A stretch of 64,000 nucleotides of DNA, from NCBI GenBank assembly GCA_949316235.1, contig OX438749.1:17004414-17068413 (forward strand), in the 5' to 3' direction. The position numbers and the translations under genes are program-made. Positions 12,345 through 23,710 of the stretch are shown here, piece after piece (position 1 is the stretch's first letter; each line of letters starts with the position of its first letter). The notes beneath the pieces are model-generated. The model was given only the letters and a program-made list of their open reading frames with translations, was not told the origin of the DNA and did no database searches. This DNA comes from Oegoconia quadripuncta (Eukaryota > Arthropoda > Insecta > Lepidoptera > Autostichidae).

Positions 12345-12600
12345 AGAATAGAACCAACCTGTCTCTTCCCGTGGCTGTCCTAAAAGGAGACTAAGGGACT
12401 TTCCACCAAAAAACATCTATTGACTTGCACGTTTAACGGCGATGGGCTCACACCCTGTCATGTATGAATTTCTGTATATTATTTCAAAAGGTGAACCGTG
12501 GATGTTGTTTCAAGTTAATGTTTGGAACACCCAAACGCTAGTTTCACTTATCTCTGACCACCCCCATTTGGGATAAAGGTCGTGATTTTATGTATGTATA
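12345..12600 (+). repeat. interspersed repeat family D
   Basis: ATAGAACCAACCTGTCTCTT, CCCGTGG, TTTCCACCAAAAAACATCTA and GGTGAACCGTGGATGTTGTT; the same order occurs at 54835-55085 and inverted at 46660-46880. Probably a SINE or non-autonomous LINE tail. Confidence 0.7.
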
Positions 12601-12799
12601 AAAAGGGAAGACAGTTTTGCACCCAGCTGCCGACGTCGCAAAAGTGAAGCCAAAGAGGTCTCCAGCTCAGCATGAGTTAGTTAGGTATACTACAACGCTG
12701 ATTTTCAGTGAAGCCTCTAATGACGTTTACGTACTTTATTGTCATCATACTAAATGCGAATGTCTGTACGCTTTCACTTTAAAACACGGCAACGAATCG

Positions 12800-13045
12800 A
12801 CGTGATTTTTCCCTACTGTCCCAGGAAAGAGACTAATGTTCTTCGAGTGTATATATGTAAGTGTTTAAATTTCTACGTTACCTCTATAACCTAAATGGCT
12901 TGACCGATTTTGAAGTGACAGGTGTCGTTCGATTCACACGGTCCCCAGAGAGTCATAGGATACATTAATATCCAACATGGCGCCCGCAAAATACAAAATA
13001 AGCTGTCGGGTTTTTTGGTTTTTAAATAGTTATTTATACAGAGAT
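12800..13045 (+). repeat. interspersed repeat family F
   Basis: TGGCTTGACCGATTTTGAAG, AACATGGCGCCCGCAAAATA and GCTGTCGGGTTTTTTGGTTT; further copies at 18350, 45140 and (weaker) 53645. Confidence 0.65.
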
Positions 13046-13049
13046 TCAT

Positions 13050-13105
13050 TTTCACTTACCATCAGGTGTGATTGAAGTCAAGTGCTAACCCGTTGTGCAT
13101 AAAAA
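13050..13105 (+). repeat. SINE family A, 3' tail only
   Basis: CCATCAGGTGTGATTGAAGT and GTGCTAACCCGTTGTGCATA followed by an A-rich tail. Confidence 0.65.
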
Positions 13106-13470
13106 GAAAATCGTAGGACCGGAGAAATATACCACTTTTTATCCCGGGAAAATGGAAAAATAACCATGCGGATGTTGTCGCGGGCGGAAGCTGATATATT
13201 ATGAATGCGAAAGGATGTTTTTTTAATTTTTTTCCGAGTTATTGCGGACGTACACAATGACTTAATCTTTACGCAAGGATAGCTGAAGGGTCGACGAAGG
13301 ATATACCTAAGGCTACTTTTCTCCAGGAAAAAGGCTTGTTAAAAGTGTTTGTACTTGATAAAAGTAAAACTGTACAAAGTGTTGTTGCATTGGCAATAAA
13401 CACTAAAGGCCAATTTGTGAATCGTTCAAAATTTGAAAAAGTTAAATTATTTATGAAACACGCAACTAAC

Positions 13471-13566
13471 ATGTAAATTAAAATTGACTTCCAAAATTTA
13501 AAGAGCTAATAAAAAGCTCCACTTGTAACTGACTAACAAATTTTGGAAGTCAATTTTAATCTACAT
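13471..13566. repeat. small inverted-repeat element (MITE-like hairpin)
   Basis: TTAAAATTGACTTCCAAAAT at the left is mirrored by AATTTTGGAAGTCAATTTTA on the right, separated by about 45 nt. Confidence 0.75.
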
Positions 13567-13599
13567 CGAATTGTTGTACGTTGACAATACTATAATTTT

Positions 13600-13790
13600 A
13601 TATCTTGGAGCTGATCTGATGATGGAGCCAGGAGGTGGATGGTGGAATTCTTCTGTGGCTACCAGTAAACCCTTCGAGTTTGGGCTCATATAGGTACTTC
13701 GTTTTGACGAATCGAATATATTGCACTTGGTGTCGAGGGTCTGATGATGGAACCAGGAGGTGGATGATAGAACTCTAGCGTGTTTTTTTG
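13600..13790. repeat. two-unit direct repeat
   Basis: CTGATGATGGAGCCAGGAGG TGGATGG at ~13615 recurs as CTGATGATGGAACCAGGAGG TGGATGA at ~13741, period about 126 nt. Confidence 0.65.
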
Positions 13791-13880
13791 TTTTTAAACT
13801 TTTTTTTCATGATTAACTGGATACGCGTTTGACCACAATCTCACCTGATGGAAAGTGACGACGTGGTTAAAGATGAAGCA
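13790..13880 (+). repeat. SINE-like fragment
   Basis: T-run then GACCACAATCTCACCTGATG and GCACGCCAACACCC, resembling a lepidopteran SINE end. There is no second copy in the window. Confidence 0.35.
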
Positions 13881-14763
13881 CGCCAACACCCAATCTTGAT
13901 TCCGCTACAGCGGTCAAAAACGACTTCCGGTTATTGATTTTTGTCGAGATTCTCAAAACTGTCTCACTAAATATTATACTTAAATTGATGTTAAGAATTA
14001 CTTTTCTCCAATTTAATTTTTAATTCACCAATTATTTCTGGTGTAACAGAAAAAACTCTGACAACCCTGGTTAGAACTTTTGAAAGCTGCTCTGAAATTT
14101 TCCCGCCTCGGTACAAATGGTCCGAAGAGTAATTTGCATTTTTTGTACAAGTTACAAGAACGGGTTCGCTTTCCATAATTTCTTAGCAATATCATTATGT
14201 AAAATACATCGTTGCGCTCTGTAAAAATTCAATGTCTTATATACCTTGACAAAATTTCGTCATTTGTTTACAGTTCACGAATCAACTATCCATTGGTAGT
14301 CCTAGGGTCTAGTAGACCGCATGAATGGAACCATGTGTTCGAAGCCAGCCAGTACCAATAAAGCCTACCTGGAGTTCTATAAAGCTACCTTTGAACCTAG
14401 TTCAAAATAGAGCCCAGATTGTCACTATATACACTGTAAGATATGATATAACGCCAACAAGCACATAACACCCGTAGTTTTTCGTCGGGGGTTAAAAACA
14501 GTGCACAACACTACAACTCCACTCCAAAAACCAGGTCTTATGTTTCGTGATTTCCTTCTCGTTTGTTTCTTTCCTTAAGTGTTTCTTCCTCAATCACCAT
14601 ATCTCTGCTCTAATACACTATGTCCATAGCTGGGGGGCCTGGTGACCTGTAATTCTGGTTCTTCCTTTTCAGGCACCAGTCTTCCCACAAATGTGTTCTA
14701 TGTATTACCTAGTCCTAAAATCACATTGTAAAGCGTCATTTATGGTGAGAAAATAAACAATTT

Positions 14764-14786
14764 TTATTATTATTATTATTATTATA
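14764..14786 (+). repeat. (ATT)n microsatellite
   Basis: About seven tandem ATT units following AATAAACAATTTTT, probably the simple tail of a decayed LINE. Confidence 0.8.
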
Positions 14787-14964
14787 TTTGTACGTGACCT
14801 ATTGTTTGTACTCTGTTATTGTAATATTTTGGTGCAATAAAGAATATTATATGTAATATAGATAATAAAGTTGTAGGGAATAACCAAAAATAATTAATTT
14901 TAATTTTATATACTAGTATTTACTCTGACACACACAGCTAATAGAAGCCGAAGTTGGATGTTAA

Positions 14965-15105
14965 TGATAATAGCATTGTTGTGTTCCGGTTGTCAGAGAT
15001 AACATAGCCAGTCCCCCAAATGTGTTGGGGTTTCCACTTTCAACCTCATCTTCACTTAATATCAGGTGTGATTAAGATCAAGTACACACAGTTGTGCATA
15101 AAAAA
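14965..15105 (+). repeat. SINE family A, 5'-truncated
   Basis: GCATTGTTGTGTTCCGGTTG, AACATAGCCAGTCCCCCAAA and ATCAGGTGTGATTAAGATCA. Confidence 0.75.
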
Positions 15106-15225
15106 AGGAATCTATAGACTGTATCATTGACTAACAAAAACTTATGGGTGGTAGCATAGTGGTGAATATACTAGAGTGTTGAAAATTAATAAACAGGAAC
15201 CAAATTAGATAACATGTAAAAATGA

Positions 15226-15500
15226 AGGACGACCTGTTTGGTGTAGTGGTTAGAAACTCTGCTGCTATATCAAAAGGTCGCGGGTTCAAATCCCGCTAAG
15301 GGCATATGTTTATATGATGAATACAGCCATGTGTTCCCGAGTTATGGTTGTTTTTCATTTATATGTGCATTTATTTACAAAAAAAATATTTGTGTAGTTT
15401 ATCAACCACCTGGTTTCCATAAGACAAGCCTAATTGCTTAGTGTGGAACTAGATAGCGCTGTGTGTATATGCAAAGATATTTATTATTATTATTTCATTA
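15226..15500 (+). repeat. SINE family B (tRNA-derived), full length
   Basis: Head with A-box-like TTGGTGTAGTGGTTAGAAAC and B box GGTCGCGGGTTCAAATCCCG; body CATGTGTTCCCGAGTTATGG, GTGTGGAACTAGATAGCGCT; ends in a TTATTATTATT tail. Not a functional tRNA: no aminoacyl stem closes and the unit recurs through the window. Confidence 0.85.
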
Positions 15501-15950
15501 TTATTGTTTATTTACAAACAAAAATAATAATAGCTCACGGAAGCGAGTTGGACGGCGTATTTTTTATATTTTTATGAAGACATAAAAATATAAAAAGTTG
15601 TAAGGTATATTTTTATAACATTTATATGAACATCTATAAAAAATATTATTTATTTATTTATTCAATTTCTAAAACCAAAAATAGAAAGAAAACGAAGCGC
15701 TCATGTGTACATAATCCTTGGTATTATAGATATTGTGACGAGTTCCTTTCTTCATTTGTAAAACGTTTATTTTAATCTTCAAATGAAATGAAAAACCTCA
15801 GCCATTTTTCTAAACTTGTTTAATTATCGTTGCTAAATGTTAAAACGATGCACATGCAATCAAATCGTTCGCATGCCAGGCTATTGCACAATTAATAATG
15901 AAATATAAAAACCTTTTTGTAATATAAAAACCTTTATGTAAAATCAAAGC
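15500..15950. other. gene-free, AT-rich
   Basis: Contains short inverted AT-rich stretches near 15570-15600 (TTTTTATATTTTTATG / CATAAAAATATAAAAA) but no gene. Confidence 0.4.
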
Positions 15951-16125
15951 CTGATTTTAAAAGAGCAACCCTTCGAGTTTCTTGCTTGTTCTTCTCATGG
16001 GAAAATTGCATTTTGAACAAGCAGTAGCTTAAAAAATGTAAAATATACTAGTATGTAAAATTTACTATTTTAAGTGTACTCTCTGTACCTACAAAATAAA
16101 GCAATTTTGACTTTGACTTTGACCT
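15950..16125 (+). repeat. LINE 3' UTR fragment with (TTTGAC)n tail
   Basis: AAAAGAGCAACCCTTCGAGT and TCTTGCTTGTTCTTCTC match the 3' UTR of the minus-strand LINE at 3.1-3.6 kb; ends TTTTGACTTTGACTTTGACC. Confidence 0.65.
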
Positions 16126-16129
16126 GCGA

Positions 16130-17185
16130 TACTGATAAACCAACTGTAGGTATATTGGATCAGTTTAATTGGATTTGAGAGCAAATAATATAGAAGGAAA
16201 ACGTTTATGTCGCAGCATATTACATTTAACGTAAAGACAGTTGGCAAAGAGTATCTACCTCGTACAAAATATGAGGGTTCCGCCATGTATTCGAATATAC
16301 ATTTTCTTAGAAAGTAATGGCCTTTTTGAAGGAAGTATTTTATCCAATAGACTTCAACAAAGACGGTCAACCTGCGAACTATAAATTATAGTTATTATTA
16401 TTATTACCTACTTTTTTCCGTCCGATATTCGGATCCGATAGTCTGCTCAGAGATGTGTTTATGATTTATTATCGTTTTTTGTCTTTTTCGCGTCAACACA
16501 CGTAAATATTTTTATTTTCATTTTTTTGCCATAAGTAATAATAATTCGTCGTCCATTTTTTCTTTCTGCTCCTCATGCAAGCATTCGGAATAATAGCACG
16601 GGAACGACTGAGTTCAGAAAAAATCTGACGGAAGAATCGGACGTGTATTGAGTAAATACGATCAGATAGTCTGATGAGACAATCGGAAACACGATCGGAC
16701 GTATATTCCCACCCTAAAAGCCTTTGAGGATTCTATTTTAGAAAAACAAAACTGAATTGACAGTTCTAAAATTTCAAGTCGCCCTTTTTGCGTAATTGCG
16801 TAGTCAAAAAAGGATACACTAACCTAACTACATCGACACCATCGTCTGACTTATCAGATTACGAATTAAGCTGCGTCAACTTTTGCGTGTTTGGTCTGCT
16901 ATACGATCTTCTTTATGAGGGTTTCCGTTTCCACGGAACCCTATAAAATCGCGGCGGCTCATGGGAGCAGATGCGGCGTAAAATTGGTAGGTATATTATT
17001 AAATATGTTGACAATCGAGCCTTTCATTTAGTATATTCAATCCAAAAACTAAGCTAATGTATTTCCTCAAAAAGGCTAGAGCAAACATGTCGCTACAGTG
17101 ACATAAAATCGGTTTTGGTTTTGCAATATTCTTGCAGATGTGTTAAATAAAATTTATTTCAAAGAGAACGATATTTTAGACAAAA
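16130..17185. other. gene-free; possible diverged inverted-repeat element at 16420-16715
   Basis: CCGTCCGATATTCGGATCCG near 16420 and several CGGACGTATATTC-type motifs near 16640-16705 suggest a decayed TIR element, not resolved. Around 16905-16950 GGGTTTCCGTTTCCACGG is unexplained. Confidence 0.3.
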
Positions 17186-17189
17186 ATAT

Positions 17190-17300
17190 TTCAACATCAT
17201 TATCAGCCTAACATGTCCCCACTGTTGGGGCACAGCCTCCTCCCACTAACGTAGCATATGGGTTATAATCCACCACGCGGGCCCATTGCAAATTGATAGA
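17190..17300 (+). repeat. SINE-like repeat (copy also at 43755-43900)
   Basis: CCCCACTGTTGGGGCACAGC and GGGTTATAATCCACCACGCG recur as CCCACTGTTGGGGCACAGCC and GGGCCATAATCCACCATG at 43.79 kb. Confidence 0.65.
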
Positions 17301-17420
17301 TGTTTGCCAAAGTTATGGGTATGGTAATTTTGTGTTTTAGGGCGCCCTTGAACAAGCGGGATCGACTATTTAACCGACTAAGATTAAACTCGGGCCGATT
17401 AAGACTAAGATTAATCCATT

Positions 17421-17655
17421 CTTATCTGTTTGGTGTAGTGGTTAGAAACTCTTCTACTATACCAAATGGTCGCGGGTTCGAATCCCGCTAGGGGCATATT
17501 TTGTATGATGAATGCAGACATGTGTTCCCGAGTTATAGATGTTTTTCATCTATACATGTATTTATTTACAAAAAAAATGTATTTGTGTAGTTTATCAACC
17601 ATCTAGTATCCATAACACAAGCCTAGATGCTTACTGTGGACGCGGATATGTTCAA
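17421..17655 (+). repeat. SINE family B
   Basis: TGTTTGGTGTAGTGGTTAGA, TGGTCGCGGGTTCGAATCCC and ATGTGTTCCCGAGTTATAGA, ending in the TACTGTGGAC block. Following sequence to ~17800 resembles a decayed Helitron-like or LINE tail (GGGATAAAATATATCCTATG). Confidence 0.8.
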
Positions 17656-18349
17656 TTTGTTTATCCTACTCGTAATTTTATTGGGATAAAATATATCCTA
17701 TGTTTTAATCCAGGAAATTTTCTACCTGTATACCAAATTTTTTCCATTACGTCATGACAACATCCAAACTTTCGCATTTTTAATATTACTAAGAAGTTAG
17801 ATTAGGTGACCTCGAGATTTCGTTCCGAGTACATTCCACAACAAAGCATGTGGAAAGTACCTTCTCAAAATTATTGAATGTGAGGTTACAGAAGACGTTA
17901 CCGTAATCTTGAAGGAGTGATGTCCGGAATGCAGAATGTACAGGTATAGAAGGCAGACTAGTGTCCACCTACAGCTAATAGCTATTTGAATCTATTGGGG
18001 GCTGCAATGTCGCATTGTATTCCCCGTGTCAGAGATGTTCAAATCAATATAGGTACAAATTAATAAGACAAGCACGTCCGTATGCTAGAAGCGTTACAGT
18101 GGAATTCAGCTACTTTGATTATGTCAAATAATTCTGCCCAAAGAGTACCAAATAGTGCACACAGAAAAGTTTGTTGCACTGTACTTTAAAGAGTTATACA
18201 ATATTTTTAGTGCTGATTCTGGAGTCGCGTGATGAGACTGCTCATTTATAATACGCAAAACTGATTTACCTATGACTACTGTGCTTATTAAATTGTGCCT
18301 TAATATACAAGTCCCAAAGTCGCAATCGAATACAAAGTCAACGACTAAT

Positions 18350-18600
18350 TTTTGTATTCGACTGCCACAGGAATCGGAGAATAATGGATATGTTTTTCGA
18401 GTATATGTATGTATAGATACATGGATTTAGATTTTTATGTTACTCTTACCTCCTGTAGCAACTGCTTGACTGATTTTGAAGTACGAGGTGTCGTCTTCAT
18501 CCCCGGAGGATATATTTTATGGTAAAAAGTCGAACATGGCTCAAGCGTAATACAAAATGTACTGTCCGGGTTTTTTGGTTTGTTAATATGTAGTTATGAA
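18350..18600 (+). repeat. interspersed repeat family F
   Basis: CTGCTTGACTGATTTTGAAG, GTCGAACATGGCTCAAGCGT and ACTGTCCGGGTTTTTTGGTT. Confidence 0.65.
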
Positions 18601-19095
18601 AAGTCGTATTAAATTTCCAAATGAAAACTATACCTACACGACAGAGAATAGTTCGCTAATATACAGTAGGTAGGTACATAACTTATTATGACCCTTGCTT
18701 ATATTCCACTATACCCTTTCTCGCCTGTCTCTGGAAGGTTAAACCATTATCGTTACATTTTATAATACCTAGTTTCACAGAACGTTACTTCCATATTGAA
18801 GTTTAATTTGGCAGCACACTACCGCACAGTTTCATTATAATAATTTAAGATCTTTTACCGGGTTCTTGTGAGTAGTTTCCGAGTTAATTTACAGTATAGT
18901 TTTTATGTAAGTTGGGCGATGATGAGAAGGAACCTTGTCCTCCTATTAACAACATCCGGATAGTTATGGGGATCACAGGTGTGATACCCAGTCGGGTGCA
19001 TGTTTAGTACAAATAAGGCATTTTACCAACATCTTAGTGGATGTTTTCACCTATATATTTCTCGTTGCAAGCGATAAATTAGAGACACATCAGCC

Positions 19096-19222
19096 TGCGT
19101 AGCATGACGTTATTTGTCGCGCGTGACGTAGTAATGAGAGTGGGATAGTTATATATATCGCCCAAGCGAATGAGCAGGACAAATATTATCTCGCGTGACA
19201 TAAACTATTATGCTACGGGGGC
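19096..19222. mobile_element. MITE with GTAGCATGA-type termini
   Basis: Left end GTAGCATGACGTTATTTGTC with GCGCGTGAC; right end GCGTGACATAAACTATTATG CTAC, an imperfect inverted repeat. The inner GAATGAGCAGGACAAATATT matches, inverted, the copy at 42970-43110. Confidence 0.65.
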
Positions 19223-19321
19223 TGTTGTTATGAAAATTGGTACTAGACGGCGCTGTGTGTAGGTATGTCCAAGCCTTAAGGCGATATTAAGTACACGTTT
19301 TTGGATGAAGCAACCAAATTG

Positions 19322-19875
19322 ATCCCACCAAAAACATTTCATGTAAAATGTTGCCAAGACGACCACATAAGGTTTTCCCCGTGAAAAAGATATCAGATCT
19401 CATGTAGAGCCAAGCTTCTGAATCTACACGGCCTAACTTTACCGACCCCAACTTCAACAAATTCTACATATCGGTAAATATGTATGGCTTGGCTGTTTCG
19501 TTACTTACTTCAGAAACTAAATATTCGCATCACCTCCTACACCCCAAAAAAGAAGAAAAAAATAAACACTAAAAAGACTGCCTAACAACTTATAAAAAGA
19601 ACTGAAATCCCACCGAAAACATTTCCTGTAAAATGTTGCCAAGACGTTTCGCTACCGTCGTGGAGGTGATGCGAATATTTAGTTTCTGAAGTAAGTAACG
19701 AAACAGCCAAGCCATACATATTTACTGATATGTAGAATTTGTTGAAGTTGGGGTCGGTAGAGTTAGGCCGTGTAGATTCAGAAGCTTGGCTCTACATGAG
19801 ATGATATCTTTTTCACGGGGCAAACCTTATGTGGTCGTCTTGGCAACATTCTACATGAAATGTTTTTGGTGGGAT
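19322..19875. mobile_element. 0.55-kb long-inverted-repeat (hairpin) element
   Basis: Ends ATCCCACCAAAAACATTTCA and its reverse complement TGAAATGTTTTTGGTGGGAT. The arms (19322-19540 and 19655-19875) are nearly identical over more than 200 nt; for example CACCTCC-adjacent CGCATCACCTC mirrors GAGGTGATGCG. The ~110-nt spacer holds an extra partial copy of the end (ATCCCACCGAAAACATTTCC at ~19609) in direct orientation. No coding frame was recognised in the arms. Confidence 0.85.
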
Positions 19876-20069
19876 ACCTTTGACTTCTACGGCTTTAACC
19901 AAAGTGAATCATTTGGTTGAACCGTGTAATATTGCCTTTACATTCAAGCATATTTTATTATTTAATCTATTCAACATCACCTCTGTGTAATGAACTCTTC
20001 CGAGTAAATTTTCATCCCCTTATCCAATTGACTTGACATTTATGTGTAGTTTCCATGAAGCACTGGTTC

Positions 20070-20330
20070 CGTTTTCGTTTTCGATTAGTGAAGCTAAGCA
20101 ATGTCTGATGTGGTCAAACCTTGAACGGGTGACTACTATGACTTAATATGAGCGTTCTCGTGTTTTTTTTTTGTTTCGGAGGGCATAATCTGTCCCGGTT
20201 GTCATTAAGCCAAATAGGTGACCTACAACGGCGGCTCTAAAACAGTGACTGTCAGATGACCACTAGTCTGATACAAATCAGCCGAGCCGCATTGGGTCCG
20301 CGTGGTGGTTTAACAACTGTCCGGAAAATC
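20070..20330 (+). repeat. 5S rRNA-derived SINE
   Basis: GATTAGTGAAGCTAAGCAAT, GTCTGATGTGGTC and CGGGTGACTAC correspond to the 5S internal region, followed by TTTCGGAGGGCATAATCTGT and a longer tail than the 4.6-kb copy. Confidence 0.65.
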
Positions 20331-21289
20331 TATCATGCGATAAGTAGGTACTAACTAATAATTTTTTCTCTAACCCATTCATGGTAACTGGATGAATTGT
20401 GATTGTTGGTAGACAGATTCGATTAATGCGTCCTATGGAAGCTCACAAAGGAAATTGATGACGAGGCAACGGAGGGATGACAGCCTTCTCACTTGATCGA
20501 CGGCCTGCTAATTACCATTTTGATTGTGTAAACACAGCCTTGCCGAGACGTAACATTTGCTTTTGACCATGTTTCAATGTAACAAAATTTGTCGACATCA
20601 ATAGAGAGGACGTTCTGAAACTAAACTGATCATTTCAAGTTGTTCACGCTATCTTTGGCTGTATGAAACTGATTGACTTGGTTAATAGACTTGAAATGCA
20701 AATAGATCTATTCTATTACCATACGCCTTTCCTGTCTATGTATCCCTAATGCGAACATACGTATCAATAACAGTGGGAAAGGACATTGAACGATGATCTA
20801 GAGGTCAAACAGGTCAATTCGACGTCACTATTGAGACTAGCGAATAGGTCGCAGCGCCGCCCGGTAAGCTGAACTGAGAGAGATGTGTTTGGACTTTATT
20901 TACAATAATAGACCGTCCAGGAAACGTTTGAAGGTTCTACCTTTCAGCCGTTCGTCCGTCGAGCCGACACTAACGGGAAGCTACCTGAACGATACCCTGA
21001 ATCTACTTTATATTCATTTCCGATAGTTCTCACATATCCTCAATCAATCGGCCATAAGTTTTGCGCTAGGCCCAATGCCGTAAACTGAGTTATTCCATAT
21101 TAGGTGACTTCAACACTATCCCCCAACAAAAGCTATATTCCCGTGTCTTTGATTTGATTTACAAGTAGCATAAACTAACTTATAAATTGAGTGCAACGTG
21201 TAAACTAAAGCTCTAATTGAATAACAGGGCTATCCTACCTCTGCTTAGATGTTAAGAAAGTTAAGGTATTGCATAGTGTAACTCCAGTC

Positions 21290-21812
21290 ACGTCCACGTC
21301 TCCAATGTTGTGAGCGGTTGTACGAGCCAGCTGTTTTGTAGCAAGCTGCAGTGTTCCGCAAATATTTATCAACAGCTCACTCCAGAGGCTTGGGGCTAAC
21401 CATTTCTGTCACGTTCGCTGCACGTCGGTAGATACCACTGCGCACCGGGACAGCCGCAGCAGGCGTATTGCCACAGTAAATATATAGAGCTATTTGTTAT
21501 GGGTAGTGAGTTAACTGCTTAATTATTTCATAGTTACAGACGTCCTTTACGTCCACATCTCTAATGTTGTGAGTGGTTGTACGAACCAGCTGTTTTGTAG
21601 CAAGCTGCAGTGTTCCGTAAATATCAACAGCTCACCCCAGAGGCTTGGGGCTAAGCATTTCTGTCACGTTCGCTGCACGTCGGTAGATACCACTGCGAAC
21701 CGGGGCAGCCGTAGGAGGCGTATTGTCACAGTAAATATAGAGCTATATATAGAGCTATTTGTTATGGATAGTGAGTTAACTGCTCAATTATTTCATCGTT
21801 ACAGACGTCCTT
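21290..21812. repeat. tandem duplication, two units of ~259-264 bp
   Basis: Unit 1 begins ACGTCCACGTCTCC at 21290 and unit 2 ACGTCCACATCTCT at 21549. Both carry GGTTGTACGARCCAGCTGTT, AGGCTTGGGGCTAA, GTCACGTTCGCTGCACGTCG and TAGTGAGTTAACTGCT in the same order. Identity is roughly 90 per cent, with small indels such as an extra ATATAGAGCTAT in unit 2. The unit family is not recognised. Confidence 0.85.
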
Positions 21813-21930
21813 CGAACTCGTCACTGGGGTGGTGGCTGGCACTACCCAGGTGACTTCTATCACCCCGCATCGGCTCCCTTCGAGCTCACCATCGGGATGG
21901 TAGCTTTTACCATCCCGGTGGTCAATAGCA
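21813..21930 (+). repeat. short paired repeats after the 259-bp duplication
   Basis: CTTCGAACTCGTCACTGGGG TGGT and CTTCGAGCTCACCATCGGGA TGGT are related ~55-nt blocks, each with a small internal palindrome (GGTGG...CACCC; GGGATGGTA..TACCATCCC). Confidence 0.5.
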
Positions 21931-22159
21931 GCGTTACTTCTAATGGGCCCTTATAGTAAAGTGGCCGATTTACATTACGTACTGGAAATTATCACTAGAA
22001 ATTGAAATAAAATATTAATGGATAATTGAGCAATAAAAATTAAGTATAATAATGGCAAATATAATAACTTTATTATTAATTAGTAAATAATAAAAACAAT
22101 TATTATCATTATGAATTACTTATTAGCATTTATTAATATCTTTAATACACTTCATTATT

Positions 22160-22388
22160 TCTCACAGTTGATATAACATACCACCAAACGTATTAGAAAA
22201 ATACCAAATACCATCCAACTGTTTAAAGCTCAATATCTTCGAAACCGCTTAACCGATTTTCATCAAACATATCTAATAAACTTTCACCTCGTGTAATCTT
22301 TAATATTAAAAAACTGCCCTCAAATCGGATACACATGCACACAACACTATTAAACACATAACACCCGTTGTTTTTCGTGGGGGTTAAA
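22160..22388 (+). repeat. interspersed repeat family E
   Basis: CTTCGAAACCGCTTAACCGA, TTTTCATCAAACATATC and CACATAACACCCGTTGTTTT TCGTGGGGGTTAA. The DDE transposon inserted directly behind its 3' end. Confidence 0.7.
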
Positions 22389-22390
22389 TA

Positions 22391-23434
22391 TACAGGGCGT
22401 CCCACGGCTATGCCACATGGAGAAAAAGTACCTTGAATTTTGTAGATGGAACATTTTACTGAAAGAAGACATTATTTTAATTTAAAAAACAATTTAAACT
22501 GCATTCATAGATTTTTAAATAAGTACATGGTTGAACCGGGAATCGAACCATTTATTTATAAAAAAAATTACCATGTAGCTTTATCATACCGATCGAAAGG
22601 CTTCATCATAAGGATTATTTTTTGCTAAATAACATATTGTCAGAAATAAAAGGAAGACCATGAATTTTAACATTAGATGTTCAATTTTGTTCAGAAAAAT
22701 GAAAAGCTGACATTGCCGTAAGGACATACAACTGACATTATCATTACTAATACTAATTACCCACTCGAGAAGTATGCATCATTTCCCTATTATAATTTAA
22801 GTTCATGATAAAATGATAAAGAGATACGTAATTAGTAAGTAGGACTATCTCAATGAACATTTTCTTTCCTGGATCGGGACAAATGGACGAAAAAATGGCC
22901 GCCGAGATCCCCAGATCTAACCCCGTTAGATTTTTTTTATGGGGTTATGTAAAAAATTTACTTTACAAGAACCAGTGTCAAAGTGTCCACGAGCTACAAA
23001 CTGAACTTCGACGTATTATTCTAAATATCCACCACAACATGATCAAAAAATCGACAGGGAGCGAAATAATCAAAAGAGTGCGACTTTGTATTGAACAGGA
23101 TGGGACTCATTTTGAGCATTTGATAAATTTGATTAATTTTGTATTAAAAATGTTAAAATTCATGGTCTTCCTTTTATTTCTGACACTATGTTATTTAGCA
23201 AAAAATTATCCTTATGATGAAGCCTTTCGATCGGTATGATAAAGTTACATGGTAATTTTTTTTTTATAAATAAAGGGTTCGATTCCCGGTTCAACCATGT
23301 ACTTATTTAAAAATCTATGAATGCAGTTTAAATTGTTTTTTAAATTAAAATAATGTCTTCTTTCAGTAAAATGTTCCATCTACAAAATTCAAGGTACTTT
23401 CCCTCCATGTGGCATAGCCGTGGGACGCCCTGTA
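22391..23434 (+). mobile_element. Tc1/mariner-like DNA transposon with ~285-bp terminal inverted repeats
   Basis: Left terminus TACAGGGCGTCCCACGGCTA at 22391 is mirrored at 23434; the arms run to about 22680 and from about 23150. TA dinucleotides flank both sides (22389-22390, 23435-23436), as expected for TA-target transposons. Each arm includes a tRNA-like B box (GGTTCGATTCCCGGTTCAAC on the right). The core holds a transposase remnant. Confidence 0.85.
22853..23239 (+). pseudogene. DDE-superfamily transposase C-terminal remnant, frameshifted
   Basis: In one frame 22891-22930 reads WPPRSPDLTPLDF, the block just before the third catalytic region of Tc1/mariner-IS630-type transposases found in insects. 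The continuation FFLWGYVKNLLY and, further on, RVRLCIEQDGTHFEHLI lie in the next frame. The switch falls in the T-run at 22931-22938 and fits a one-base loss. The N-terminal two thirds, including DNA-binding and first catalytic residues, are missing, so the element is not autonomous. Confidence 0.75.
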
Positions 23435-23710
23435 TAACAAATAATTTAATATTGATTTTCATCATTTATTATTCGTTGAAAATATTATATAAATAATAAA
23501 ACATTTAACAAAGTAGGTAGGTTAAGCGTTATACAAAATCCGGCATCATCACACACTTTATAAAAAAAAGATATATCAATATTTCATATAAAAATTAAAG
23601 ATCTGCTGTGATGTTTAATAATAATTATGAATAAGAAATAATAAGTACTTAAATGACCTTGATTTCTATAAAAGTATCTCCGACTATAGTTACCTACTCG
23701 TATTAACGTA
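23435..23710. other. gene-free spacer between two TIR elements
   Basis: AT-rich with nothing recognised. Confidence 0.4.
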
